Assembly: GCA_935421135.1 (NCBI GenBank)
Contig: OW285187.1
Location: 2,914,001-2,978,000, forward strand
Source of the DNA: Bugulina stolonifera
Taxonomy: Eukaryota > Bryozoa > Gymnolaemata > Cheilostomatida > Bugulidae
Direction of reading: 5' to 3'
Length of the DNA: 64,000 bases
In this document: positions 1 through 18,086 of the stretch, one piece after another
Position numbering within the stretch: position 1 is the first letter of the stretch
Layout: every line of letters starts with the position of its first letter
The notes under the pieces: model-generated
The model's input: only the letters and a program-made list of their open reading frames with translations
What the model was told of the DNA's origin: nothing
Database searches by the model: none
Made by a program: the position numbers and the translations under genes

Positions 1-132
1 GATGTTCCTATTTCAAATTGGACTGCTGACATTCTCCAAGATATGAGTGAAAATAAACTTTTCATAGGGTCTAATGGTCTCATTTGCCACACTTCAGACT
101 ATCTTTCTAATGTGTCTATATTGTTTGTATGA
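1..132 (+). CDS. possible terminal exon of an unidentified upstream gene (partial)
   Basis: Frame 1 is open from the window edge to a TGA at 130-132, giving 43 residues that contain the stretch NWTADILQDMSENKLFIG. An AATAAA lies 45 bases downstream at 177-182, which fits a last exon followed by a short 3' UTR. The residues match no family I recognise, and 43 open codons can occur by chance. The exon would belong to a plus-strand gene left of the window, in tandem with TMEM129. Confidence 0.3.
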   Translation, partial: DVPISNWTADILQDMSENKLFIGSNGLICHTSDYLSNVSILFV

Positions 133-176
133 TAGATGAGTTTTCAGCGGTGTTGTAAATTATCACATCATCAGTA

Positions 177-182
177 AATAAA
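177..182 (+). terminator. AATAAA polyadenylation signal candidate
   Basis: A perfect AATAAA lies 45 bases after the TGA at 130-132 and well before the TMEM129 start. It would end the upstream gene. In A+T-rich DNA a hexamer alone is weak evidence. Confidence 0.3.
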
Positions 183-545
183 CGACATTCAGACATACTT
201 CTTGTACATATCTGAGATATGTCTGATTTATATGTACACCCAGGGTTGGGACTAGCTGGTTTTTAAAGCGAATAATTCCCAATTTCCTGTTTTTGCTGGT
301 TTTTGCTAGTAGGCTATATTAAACCAGCTGTTTTAACAAATACACAGGACAGAGGATGACTGTATGTAAGTTCTGTGCAGCTCACTCACCATCTCTATAA
401 GCAATTCAGTTTTAAAGTTGTATGAAACTCTGTTTGCATGTTCAGGTTTCTGGTACCTCTGATATTAGAATGTCATCTTTAGGTGGAAACTTAATGGTAA
501 ATGCTGGCACCAGTTATGATGTAGGCTACTCACCTCTACCAAGTT
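183..545. other. spacer and putative TMEM129 promoter
   Basis: There are no convincing exons or repeats between the candidate poly(A) signal and the TMEM129 start codon. The TMEM129 promoter and 5' UTR must lie here unless a non-coding exon lies further upstream. Confidence 0.4.
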
Positions 546-2548
546 ATGGATGATGTAATTATGGCAACAGAAAGTATCTACAGTCTAATCTATTGGTTCC
601 TTTGTTTGGTGTTTGTCGTACCGCCTCAAGAGGTAGCGACTGCGGGTGTTACTATACAGAATATTTTTGCAACCTTGCTTGGAGATGAAAGAATTGATTT
701 TGTCAAATATCATATCAGGAGGGCTTCTACTACGTTGATTGTTCACTCTCTACTCCCTTTTGGTCAGTTTTCAATAATGTTACTTCCTGTTTTTAAAAAA
801 TCTATTTTGAATTTGCATGAATTAATGTTGATATCTGCACCTACTATATGGCAGCTAGTAATTCTATGAACTAATGTTGATATTTGCACCTACTATATGG
901 CAGCTAGTAATGCTATGATTTTAGCTCTATCATGTGTATCGTGCCATCATCAGCTTGTCTATTTTAGGTTATGTGTTACTTCTACTAAGAATCAACACGG
1001 AAAAGTATTTGTACAACTTTGAAGCATTAGCTGTGCTAATAAAAGTTGGGTTTGCTGCAGCTCTAGCTTTACCCATTGCTTCAACTGTGTGTGTTCTTAT
1101 GTGGCATGTGGATGGGTGGAGGTACCACCCACTGACGTTGAGGTTGAAACATCTACTTCCGAGTCATGAACCCAACAGGTCAAGCCAAGCTGTGGCTAAT
1201 GCTATTAACATGGAGATGAGGAGGCCTGATCTTTTTAGCAGCGGTCACTATTCTCAGAAGGTGAGTAGGCTATATAGCCTTATAGTAGCACCTGTTCCAT
1301 GCCTTCCAAATTGATGGATGGATGATTGACCGTAGAACCATTATTTTTGGGATATTCCAAACCTTTGCAGTACATTGCTAATGCAAGTAGCAGTTGTCTA
1401 TGTACACATTTTAGATTCCTAATTATATCATATTGAACATATGGCTATGTGTGTATGCTGAACTGACAAACAACTGTATCAGTTGAACTGCTCACCCACA
1501 GGTACATGTGACAGATAACTGGATTATAAAGGTCGGTACGTATAACTTGGATATCGTACACCAGAGCAACTGTATACTCAGTCTCCATGGCAGTGAGGAA
1601 TTCTCTCTCTCAGAAGAATCCCCACATGGTCTTCAGATGCTACAGATTGATGTTAGACCGGTAGACAGGTCACAGAAACCTTTTCTAATACGGTAAGCAG
1701 CTGATAGTCTTTTTACTATTACTGCTCTCATACTCATACATGACACATGCATGGCCATGTTCAATTGTCCATTAGTTTGCATTCTTAAGTGATTAGGCAA
1801 TATCTTAGGTTTAATTGTTGCAGTTTGAAATCAGTAGATTACCGAGAGCTAAGGGATAAACTACAGGCTCCGGTGGTAAACGCTAGAAATATAGTTATCA
1901 GGGAAACAGTAACCGAATTATTTGTCGATGCTTTTTCTGAAGCCGTCGCCTCCAACATTCCCTACATATTCAACTCAGCCGAAGCTGGTTATGTAAGTAT
2001 AGCCTATGATACTGTGCAATTTCCTTGAAATGTCAGAATATTTCGTTTTGAATTATGGGAAGTAGTGTAATTTTAACCAGCAGAAACCACATCAGAACAA
2101 CAACCGTAACAATGGATATAAAGTTAACAAATCTTATACTTTTCTTGCAGTTGGCTTCATGAGGAGTAGAAAGTTCCTGGTTGCCAATGTGTCAGGCTTG
2201 TGGCTTATAGTAGTAGTTTGTGCATATAACTATTGTAAATACAAGATACTATCGAAGTCTGATTTATAATAACACCTTTGTATTGTGTAGGAGTTGGAGC
2301 AATGTATGGGATGTATGCAAGAAACGGCCAATGTGAAGTTGGTAAAACTGTGTGCGGCTACTGGTGAAGGGGAATGCCAGGAGTGTTACTGTAGACCTCT
2401 TTGGTGTATTGACTGTTTAGCCAAGTGGTTTAGTCATAGACAAGACCAAAACAACACTCAAACATGGCTTTCAGGCAAGGCAGGGTGCCCGATGTGTAGG
2501 GCTACATTTTGTATGGCAGATGTATGCAGTATAGAGACTGTACATTAA
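546..2548 (+). CDS. TMEM129: TMEM129, ER membrane RING-type E3 ubiquitin ligase
   Basis: Exons 546-762, 968-1260, 1502-1692, 1824-1992 and 2291-2548 join in phase to 375 residues (human about 362). The translation follows TMEM129 throughout: an N-terminal hydrophobic segment (SIYSLIYWFLCLVFVVP), AAGVTIQN-like and HSLLPFG motifs, further hydrophobic stretches, then a cytosolic C-terminal C4C4-type RING with CMGCMQ, ECYCRPLWCIDC, KWFSHRQD, TWLSGKAGCPMC and a DVC tail from residue 293 on. Known TMEM129 recruits an E2 to the dislocation complex in ER-associated degradation; that role is inferred by homology. The zinc ligands are all visible. Introns are short, and intron 1 carries a 49-bp duplication. 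The start at 546 is chosen because the residues after it align with the family N-terminus. Confidence 0.95.
820..917. repeat. 49-bp direct tandem duplication in TMEM129 intron 1
   Basis: Two copies of a 49-base unit, starting near 820 and 869, differ at only a few positions. Each contains CACCTACTATATGGCAGC. The duplication lies wholly within the intron before exon 2 (968). Confidence 0.9.
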
Positions 2549-2806
2549 GACATATACCATGATTGTTGATGAACATATCGAGTGATGTTTTCCAATTTAT
2601 GTTTAAGCTAATATTATTTGTTGTTTTACATTACATTGCTATGTTGCATTACATGTAACATCAATTATATTGTGTGACTTGCTCTGGCCGAACAGGTAAA
2701 TTATACTATCTCTTTGTTTGCTCAAAGTATTATAGGTTAGAGAATATAGTTACAGTATATATTATATAACTTATATATTTAATATAAAAATATAAACGAA
2801 GCTCAA
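2549..2806. other. convergent 3' intergenic spacer
   Basis: A+T-rich spacer between the TMEM129 stop (+) and the AROS stop (-). A minus-strand ATTAAA (plus-strand TTTAAT at 2778-2783) lies just after the AROS stop and may serve as its poly(A) signal. The two 3' UTRs are likely to abut or overlap. Confidence 0.4.
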
Positions 2807-3670
2807 TCAAGTGAAACTATATTCTTTAAAAAACTTCTGAAAGTCATCCTCAGTAAGCACTTTATCTTCACCTTCAGATACAGCTTTACTCTTCTTATCT
2901 TTCTTTCCTTTCCATGGTTTGTTAGACTTGGCTTCATGTCTTTCTGCTGCCTACATTGAATATATGGAAGATGAATACAATCATAAACATGAAAATTATG
3001 CATGGCAGAAAGTTAAAAACTAATGTCACTTCTATTGTGGTTGTTGATACTGGAGGTAGCTACTTACACGTTCCATGACTTTCATTTCGTCTTTGTTTAG
3101 GAGTCGCATGAGATTTAATGCTTTGATATTGGCATCTGTCATGTCATGCCTGGTATGTGTCTCATATAGACCTAAATTAATATAAAAGAACAGGGTATTG
3201 GTGCTATCTTTATGTGAAGCATAAATCTCCAGCAGTGACATTAGAAATCTACTTCCTAGTCATAACTGTATAATGAGGACTAGTGACAGGGTACAAAATA
3301 ACTGTGTATGTGGGAAATCCCGGAGCCAGTCAAAATTTTTGAGCTTGCTATGAAAATGAGAACCCCACCCCACACCCCAAATGCTCAACTGCTATCCAGG
3401 AAACCGAAATTGCTTCATATTTTTAAATACAAAGAACAGAAATTGGAAGGCCGATGTGCACAAGAAGTATGAAGGCAAAAAACAGTTTTTGAACACCCAT
3501 ATCTAGTCTGGCAAACAACAACATACTTGGCTGTGATTTAACTTTCTTGTCCTTCAATGTTGCGGCGTTGTGCTTGATTTGTAGCCTTTTTAGTTTTCGT
3601 CTGAAACCTTTTTTATTTGTTCCTACCACTTTCACCAATTCTTCTTCACTGAGTTTTTGGTTAGCATTGC
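2807..3670 (-). CDS. RPS19BP1: AROS / RPS19BP1, small nucleolar ribosomal protein S19-binding protein (5' end missing)
   Basis: Three minus-strand exons, 3527-3670, 3068-3171 and 2807-2950, join in phase. The translation has a basic region (KGFRRKLKRLQIKH), a conserved middle (ANIKALNLMRLL) and the family's hallmark C-terminus, a Lys-rich run followed by VLTEDDFQKFFKEY, very close to human TVFTEEDFQKFQQEY. Human AROS binds RPS19 and SIRT1 and works in small-subunit ribosome biogenesis. The exon at 3670 opens in phase 2 after a clear TTTCAG acceptor and needs an upstream exon carrying the ATG, which I could not place. A short ATG-GTAAGC candidate at 3725-3732 is in the wrong phase. A LINE fragment (3790-5010) sits exactly where that exon might be. 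Confidence 0.82.
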
Positions 3671-3789
3671 CTGAAATGTATATACTATATCAATTATGTC
3701 AGTTAACAATTAGCATTCGCTTACCGAACCATGATTCTATGTGCCAGATGTAAAGTAAAATAAAATCATTTTAAAAATAATTAATTACA

Positions 3790-5010
3790 ATCATGACATA
3801 GCTCGTAGTGTTGATAAAGGTAACACCATACATGCCATTATCATGGACTTTGCTAAAGCTTTTGACAAAGTTGCCCATCAACTGCTTATGTCTAAGTTAG
3901 CCCGTGTACCAAATATTAACAACAAAATATTGCTTTGGATTCATGACTTCCTGCGTGACCGGAGGCAAACAGTGATAGTAGCAGGAGAGAAATCGACGGA
4001 ACTACCAGTTACTTCAGGTGTTCCACAGGGCTCTGTGTTGGGCCCTACTCTATTTCTCATCTATATTATGATCTACCTGAGTACATAGATTGTAATGTCA
4101 GCTTATTCGCTGATGACACTCTTATTTACCAGACTGTCAATACTGACGAGGACCATTCTAGATTTCAGATGAATATAACTTCCTTGACCGATTGGGCTAA
4201 CACCTGGTGCATGTCGTTCAACACTACCAATTGCTCAATTATGACCTTCAATCATAAACCGGAAGCTCCGGCGGCATATTACACCCTAAACGACGCACAA
4301 CTCGACACTGAAATTGAAACTAAATACCTGGGTGTGATCATCCGGTCTAATCTAAAGTTCACCTCTCACATTAGTTCAAAAATTACCAAAGCTAAACGAC
4401 AACTGGGTATGGTTAGGGGGGCACTCCACGGATCAACCAAGGATGCTAAGCTACTTGCATATACTAGTCTCTGTCGGCCACACATGGAATATGCATCTGC
4501 CGTCTGGGATCCCGTCCATGATTACCAAATTACCAACATTGAAATGGTACAAAACAGTGCTGTGCGCTACATCTGTAACTTAAAAGGTAGAGTTAGCATA
4601 TCTGCTGTCCTCAAGGAACTTAATCTTGATACGCTTAGCAACCGCCGCAGGAAGAACCGACACAACCTCCTCTTACGCATTTTAGCGAATGAAGAACACC
4701 ACGAAGCTCTTGCTAACACTTATGATGAGCTGATGAACAATCGTCATACTAATACAACTGTCACTAGAGCTACTACAAGAGGTGACCCACCCACCATCTA
4801 CGCAAAAACTTCTGCTTACCATGGTAGCTTTCTGCCCAGGACTATACGTGAACTTAAGTCACTATTATTACAATAAACATAGCAACAAATCTATATTAGT
4901 GCAACATGTTAGCATAACATAAACATATGACCATAGTAATCTTGACAAAAACCAAAAACAGATTAGGCGTACCCCTTGCATCAAGCTCTAGTACGTTCTA
5001 AAGAAGAAGA
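3790..5010 (+). mobile_element. 5'-truncated non-LTR retrotransposon, reverse transcriptase C-terminal part (frameshifted)
   Basis: From about 3790 the sequence reads DKGNTIHAIIMDFAKAFDKV, then SGVPQGSVLGP and, in another frame, LFADDTLIYQ, the conserved blocks of a LINE reverse transcriptase. A long C-terminal part follows (KYLGVIIRSNLKF, a HIS/AKRQLG block, YASAVWDP) to a TAA at 4874-4876. The frame breaks near 4067-4075, where one base appears to be missing just before the LPEY block, so the copy is inactive. The endonuclease and the N-terminal part of the RT are absent, as is usual for 5'-truncated LINE copies. About 135 bases of 3' tail end in an AAGAAGAAGA run near 5010. CR1/L2/Jockey-like is as far as I would place it. 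Confidence 0.88.
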
Positions 5011-5506
5011 CGTAAGTAAGACAATCAATCTTAATCTGATTCTAGTTATTAGTTAAGTCATTCATTGCATTTAGCATAACATCTGTGGCCGTACCTATTT
5101 TCTTAGGCTTTCCATTGCCCCTTTGTATATCATCTGCATATAAATCCAAACCCCTTCGAATTAAAGAATGGGACATTATCCAACAGTGCTACTTATTCAA
5201 GTACAACTTTCAATTACATTCACGTTGATCGCATTTATTTTGTAGAAATAATTGTTTGACCTTGACATCGCTCTGCATGGAATGAACCTCAGATGCTGAT
5301 TGGACATAATAATCTTTACAGAGCCGTGTTGCAATCCGCTGTCGCAAAATTTGTTTCACAGTTGCTTCACAACGGTCCCATGGCAAAATTTATTCAAAAT
5401 CCAATGTTTGTGTTGGAAATAAATGTGAACCAAAAACTTTCTTCCTTAGCAAACTAAGAATGTAGCCTATCTGTGTATAACAACAAGAATTCAGCGGGCA
5501 ACCAGA
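5011..5506. other. KATNAL2 upstream region
   Basis: No exon was recognised. The region lies between the LINE tail and the KATNAL2 start codon and should hold the KATNAL2 promoter, and perhaps that of divergent AROS. A weak X-box-like GGTCCCATGGCAAA occurs near 5374-5387; it fits the RFX consensus poorly. Confidence 0.3.
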
Positions 5507-12114
<6,608 letters not shown>

Positions 12115-13182
12115 CAGCTCACTCCAATGTCACTTCAAGGTCACCACAATTGTATTCTAGTTCTTATTAGATTATCATTGCGACTATCTGTATATTTATT
12201 GAGCTGCTGTTATTGAGCCGCTGCTCCATTGTTGCACCATTGTTGTTATTGCTGTGATTTCTTGAGTTTTATTGCACAACCAGCTAGACTACTCTCTTAC
12301 TTCTAGTCTTATTTGGGTGCATTTCTCATCCTCCTCTACTAGTTGATCATTGGTAAGCACTCATACATAATATGTGTATAATCTCAACTTGCAAGTGAAA
12401 GAAATGCATCATTTGGGAATCAACAAGAAGTTGTTCTTTCCTTGATATACATTGTAGTATCTAGGTTTTCCTGCATGTTGACTGGTTGCTATAATTATGA
12501 GAGAGGAAACATGTAATTTGGTTATATAATTATACTCCATTATTGTTTCCACCCTGTTTTTGATTGAACATTGTTATGGCCTTCGAATTTCCATTGGGGC
12601 CAATTTTTTGTTTTTTAGATATTGTGGGGAGACAACTCTAATATTCTGGTATCTTATGTCTTGTTGTTAGTGCAGAATTGTTGGAGGGGTATGTTCTATT
12701 ATACTTTGACCATTAATTAGTCTAGTTCCCACTCGTGGCACAAAAATAATTTTGGGATTGGGAGATCTAAGCACACTCCCAATATTTATTATATAGATTG
12801 CTAAGATCTACACTCTATAATATCCATCTCAATTAAATCCAATCCACACATTTATTTTAGTATTACCTCCTCTATTTATTGGTATTTGCTCACTGCTTGT
12901 TTCAATCATTTCAAAGTGAATTATTTTCTAGCAAATTTGTATAAAACTCTGTAAATGTTGCATTTGTTTACCTTGTTTCTATAATAGTGTATTGATATAA
13001 TACAGTTATTTTTACACAGGTAATAAAACTATTTCTTGAAACTTTTTACTATAAAATCACTGTTATTATACTGGTAAAGGTTTAATATAATGTACATTTA
13101 ATAATATTGATATTATTATATAATTCAGCTTTAAAAAACATTAAAAATAGTTACTCCTTTAGAGGGATAGATTCCAGATGCT
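12115..13182. other. convergent 3' UTR region between KATNAL2 and RSPH14
   Basis: A+T-rich, no coding exon recognised. A plus-strand AATAAA at 13022-13027 could end KATNAL2 after a UTR of about 0.9 kb. TTTATT motifs at 12851-12856 and about 12872 are AATAAA on the minus strand and could end RSPH14. If both are used, the two mRNAs overlap tail to tail. Confidence 0.4.
13022..13027 (+). terminator. AATAAA poly(A) signal candidate for KATNAL2
   Basis: A perfect AATAAA lies about 0.9 kb after the KATNAL2 stop and 160 bases before the RSPH14 stop on the opposite strand. The choice is tentative. Confidence 0.3.
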
Positions 13183-16057
13183 TTAAGGCCTCCATGTTAT
13201 TAAATTCACAGCAATGGTTGCATGTTTTACTACTGCCGGGTTTTTATCTGTCATCAGCTTTGATATCTGCAAAAATTATAAATAATATTTGGTTATTAGT
13301 AGCTGAAAATGTTTGTATAGTGTACTGGCTGTACTACGATGGTTATGGATAGAATATTACTGCCTCATTATTTGTATGAGTTTTGATACAGTGTTTTCAT
13401 TTTATCTATAATAATACTTCACCAAAGCCCCAGATGTCATCAGTTGCACTGTGGGTAAGAGTGATAGGATGCGCCAGCTGTCACAGCTTACCTGTGGTAC
13501 ATGTTGTCCAAGCCATTCTCTGCCTTCTGGGGCTTCCGATAGGCAAGTGATAGCCTTCAAGGCGTTCACTATTATTTCAGTAGACCCCTCTTCATTTAGT
13601 ATTTTAACTAATGGTTCCAAGGCTCCACTGTTGATGGCAGTATATTTGCCCTTGGTTGTTATTGTAATCCTGTAACCCAGTGAACAACAATATAATAACA
13701 CACTGTAAGTGATGTACATATCAATAGTATACAATAAAATGTGTGTACACTAATAACATAAATTCATATAACATAGCTTGAATTTATTTGTTAAAAATTT
13801 TAAAAAGTTAAAACATTTATCTATATCATAAAAATAATTAGTCAACTGATCACTGGTAGATATCTTCACAGGGACTCGGCATACATACATACATAGTAGG
13901 CAGTGGTTGGTCATGGCGCATCTAATATCTGTGTACATACATGTACATGTACATGTATTGTATAGAATGATAGGAACCTCACACTTACATCATTAGTGCA
14001 CCGGCAGCGTTAGCCTTCACGAAGGAATCTTCATCATCGAGCAGCTTCACAAGGTGGGGGACTGTCTCCACCTCCACTGCTTTGTTTTTACCAGCAAGTG
14101 GTACACTGACAAATAGAGGACAATGATCACGTGTAGATGAGATGGGTTTGATGAACGAACCTGAAGTGTTTCGTTCTACTAATTATGGGTAGGGATAAAA
14201 TCACAAGGAAGTTGTTCAGTTACATTGATCATCCATTCATATTCATAATGTCATTCAGAGAATATTTGACAACCAGCCCACTTTTAGCATAACAATGTTA
14301 TAGCTTTATATACTCATGTATTGGCAGGCTCACCTTAGGTCCATGATATTTCTAGCAGATCTGCCTTTGATCTCTGCATTGGCATGCTGGAGTAGCGCTG
14401 TGAAGGTTTGCATACCGTCAGTAGCCAAAGCATCTTTGGTGTCGATATTCATACAGAAATGTAACTCGTCAAGTATTAACAACTTTATCTCATCCACCTC
14501 TGTTGGTAGTTTTGTCACTAACTTGGGTACAAGCTGACTCTGCACTACACCCTCCGCCCCCATCGGAGTCTCACAGATCATCTTTAGGGTCATATGAGCA
14601 TTCCTCCTGACTATATCCTCCTTATCGTCCCACAGTTCTGACACCGGTACTATTATACCACAGTCCAAGAACACATCTCGACCAATGGCATGCTCTACAA
14701 CCAGATCATGTACGTAGCTTATATATTTAGATAATCATAATTCTGCATCCTGTCACAAGGTTGTTATTACATTTTAATTTTAATCATTCTATAATCATGC
14801 TAAAATAGAAAAAATATTTTGTGAGTGAATAGAGGACTTACTAGAACACAGCTAAGAACTTTATATTATGTGAATATGTGCCAATGTGATTTCACAGCAT
14901 CAAATGGTAGCACACATATAGCATCCTTTTGAGCAAAAGTTTGCTTAATTGCATATCACAGTAAAAATTGCAACTGCAAGTAAAATAAAAATCTTTGCTT
15001 AGGTATAATATTCTTTGGTTTTAACAGAGACAACAATCATAATTTCAACAATTGAATCATAATCAGAGTTACATAATATTATAGAATGTTGTGGCTGTAA
15101 ACTCATATCCATGCCTATTGCTTATATAACATCTTCAGTCATTTTTGGCAGCTTCACAAATTGTTAATTAGTTATAAAGGCCTGTTGCAGATGATACAGT
15201 TTACGTAGGGAATACGAGCAGTATTTCCTTTGCATTGAAAATAGAAAACTTACAACATTTATCCTCATATCAGTGATGTCCTGACATAGTCATATGTGAC
15301 TATGCAAACAAACATACTCGTACAGACTCACGTGCAATGATGTGGAGGCATTCTAGTGACTTCTCTCTTATCGTGACGTCTGCATCAGAGAGTAAATTTT
15401 TTAAACTGTGAGCTATTCCTTCTCTCAGAGATGTAGCTATGTGTTCAGGGTCGTGGAGGTAGTCACTAAGTGATCTTACCGCTCTCTGTCTCGTCACCAA
15501 GTTAGCATCATTTAATTCCTTATTCTGAAATTTTTATTTAATGTTCTGTCAGAATGGCATTAGGCATGCTACACAAATAACACGTGAGCAACCTGATGTC
15601 TCACAATTGATTTGAAGAAATTGAGAAATGGTTAATCTTCCATTCCTTCGTACTAAGTCACTCACTATACAACTATATTCAAACTGTCATTTATGAATTG
15701 TCATTTAAGAGCAGTCGTATACTCGGTCTGAATATTGTAAAGACTAAATCAATAAAAAATGTTATTTTAATATTCATATATAGAAAGGGATCTAAATGGC
15801 TTATTCAATTCACTACCTAGCCCACAGATAAAGTACGTTGCATAATTTTACAGAGAAAACAGTGTGGCCATGTACAAGGGATCACAACTATTTTACTCTA
15901 ATAAACACAGTAGTAATGATTTTTAAATAATAATTCAGTGAGACAAGTGGTTGAAACTTACTAGTCTAGGTACTGCTCGGTCTCCAAAAGCCAAAGGAGT
16001 CTTTGTTACATCTATGTGTGGTGGATATTTTGCTGAGATCACAGTTTGAGCTGTCAT
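13183..16057 (-). CDS. RSPH14: RSPH14 (RTDR1), radial spoke head ARM-repeat protein
   Basis: Six minus-strand exons, 15962-16057, 15332-15524, 14334-14694, 13989-14105, 13492-13669 and 13183-13266, join in phase to 342 residues (human 348). The translation opens with an N-terminus typical of the family (YPPHIDVTKTPLAFGDRAVP), continues with armadillo/HEAT-type helical repeats (TRQRAVRSLSDYLHDPEHI, DVTIREKSLECLHII, KGKYTAINSGALEPLVKIL, ALKAITCLSEAPEGR) and ends IAVNLITWRP, like the human ending IAIKVIEWKP. RSPH14 is a component of axonemal radial spokes in motile cilia and flagella, so the organism probably has 9+2 cilia. The start at 16057 gives the family N-terminus. A candidate RFX X-box lies about 0.8 kb upstream. 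Confidence 0.95.
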
Positions 16058-18086
16058 TTTTTTTAGTTTGCAAGAAAAATATGGGATTGATCCTGAAATT
16101 AAATAAGTAGATTTCATGGCAACTTTTTTGTATGTTTAAATCCATTCGTGTAGTATAACAAAATTCTATCGGCTCTAGAGTTTTTGAAATTTAATTATTA
16201 AAGTATGAAGTTACATAGTTAAAAGTGAGCTTTCATAGCTTCATCTGTATAGGATATTTGATAATTTTTACCAAGACAGAAGAAATTTAGAGAATGTAAA
16301 ATTAAATTATATTTAATTACTGCACGCGCTCAGTAGGACAACTGAAAATTACTAATATTCATATTTATACTGCTATGCCAAAACATTGCACAGATTAATT
16401 CTATAAGCAAGTACATGATTGTATAGTCACTAGTGATGAAAAATTGGGATCTTTGATCTATTAACCAAAATATTATGAGTGTTCAAAATAAAAAATTCCA
16501 ATATCACAACAACAACTACGGTATTTTACTATAACAACAATTACAACCATGTACATGATATCTAAAATACCACCAGTAACGGTAGCGAATAGAATTGGAC
16601 ATATGCAGGGCTGTCACTCACTCACTCACTGCTAACCCTAAATACAGATACGTGTAGAATAAAAAAATCCGATAGACAAAACTAGAAATGTTAAAGGATG
16701 CCGTCTCAGTAAGTGTGGTGTCTTTTTAGTAAATACTTACTATGATCCTCTTGTCTTGGTAGTAAAAAAGTGAGAGATTTAACTCCACGTACTTGTACAG
16801 CAATTATGTAAAAGTTCCCTCGCGGCGTGTGGTTGCTATGAGTAACCAGTATGGCGCAACAACAACGCTCGGGATTGGTGTGAATATGACTCTATGATTG
16901 GCTCAATGAAGGTTCGCATTTTCGAAGCAGGAAACACAACAATGATAAAATAACTCCACCTAAGTAAATCACGTACTTTGTATTGGGACCTGGGCATGTT
17001 CTCATGTGTGGTCTATAATTAATTATAATTACTGGTTTGTTTTGTCCCCAAACGAAGACAAATTGAATAGGAAGGGCATAAAATATGAGAGCTTACTGAA
17101 CTTGGAAACTTCAGTAGGCCTACTCTAAGTTTTGTTGATCGCAAGAGGCCGCATCTATGATGTAAGAGATAGTCCAGTACCCACCTTATGCATGGTTGCA
17201 ACTTCTAAAACTACATTTTCTACTCTTTCCAATAAAATAATAATGTATTTTATCCTAGTTTCAAGCAAATAACTGTGATACTGAAAGAAATATCTTGACC
17301 AGTGGGGTACAGAAGAATTTGTAACAATGGCATTCCTGCAACGTTGCCAACTAATTTTCTTAACAATCAATTTACCTAGTAATAGAAAGTGCTATTTTGT
17401 AAATACAGTATGCAAAAGTTATCAACATTCAACGGAAATATCAATAACAACTAATATAATATAATTGTATGTGTTATTTGTAAATTAAATTAAAAGGTCC
17501 CACACAAAATTTGGAAAAAGTAACTATCGATAATAATCATACATTTAATATAATGAATTATACATAACCATATTATATATAAATATAACAATTATAACAG
17601 CTTTATAAGTAGAAAAAATACGTATATGTGCATATTAAAATATTGATACAAAACTACACCGGGATCAGTTATGTACAGTAAATTGCACATATACATGTAT
17701 GTAATAGAACACATACTTTCATATGATTATTATAATAATAATGTATGTACAGTTTGCCTGATAATCAGTATAACTTCTTTTACCACTGAGAATTTGTACA
17801 GTTGTTATACAAGTGATTCAGTTATGAGCTGTACTAGTAGATGTTATATTAATTCTCAGCTGTAAATGAGTTAACGTTAATGTCAATGCTTTCAAGCATA
17901 GAAACTGTAATACAGATAACATGTATATAAACTAGCGATAATGAGTTATATGCCGCAGGTAGTAGGATAATAAACCACAACACACCGACTTTTACCTGCA
18001 TCCAATGGGAGAAGCATGTGTTTGATTTGAACAGTGAAGAATGCAGTTTATGGGTGAATAAACCATTTAGCTTTAGTTTTAAAGGT
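16058..18086. other. RSPH14 upstream region and ATG101 3' flank
   Basis: No exon was recognised. The short open frames here have no family features and biased A+T-rich composition. The stretch 16795-16930 is richer in G+C than its surroundings and holds the X-box-like motif, so the RSPH14 promoter may lie there. Confidence 0.4.
16832..16846. promoter_or_regulatory. RFX X-box-like motif upstream of RSPH14
   Basis: GTTGCTATGAGTAAC has two half-sites, GTTGCT and AGTAAC, around a 3-base spacer. It matches the X-box consensus GTNRCC(N0-3)RGYAAC except for one base in the left half. RFX factors drive ciliary genes in animals, and RSPH14 is ciliary. The distance of about 0.78 kb to the start codon would need a 5' UTR intron or a distal site. 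Confidence 0.45.

Noticed and set aside
13107..13352. Plus-strand open frame of 81 codons
   Set aside because: It is antisense to the last RSPH14 exon and has no family features.
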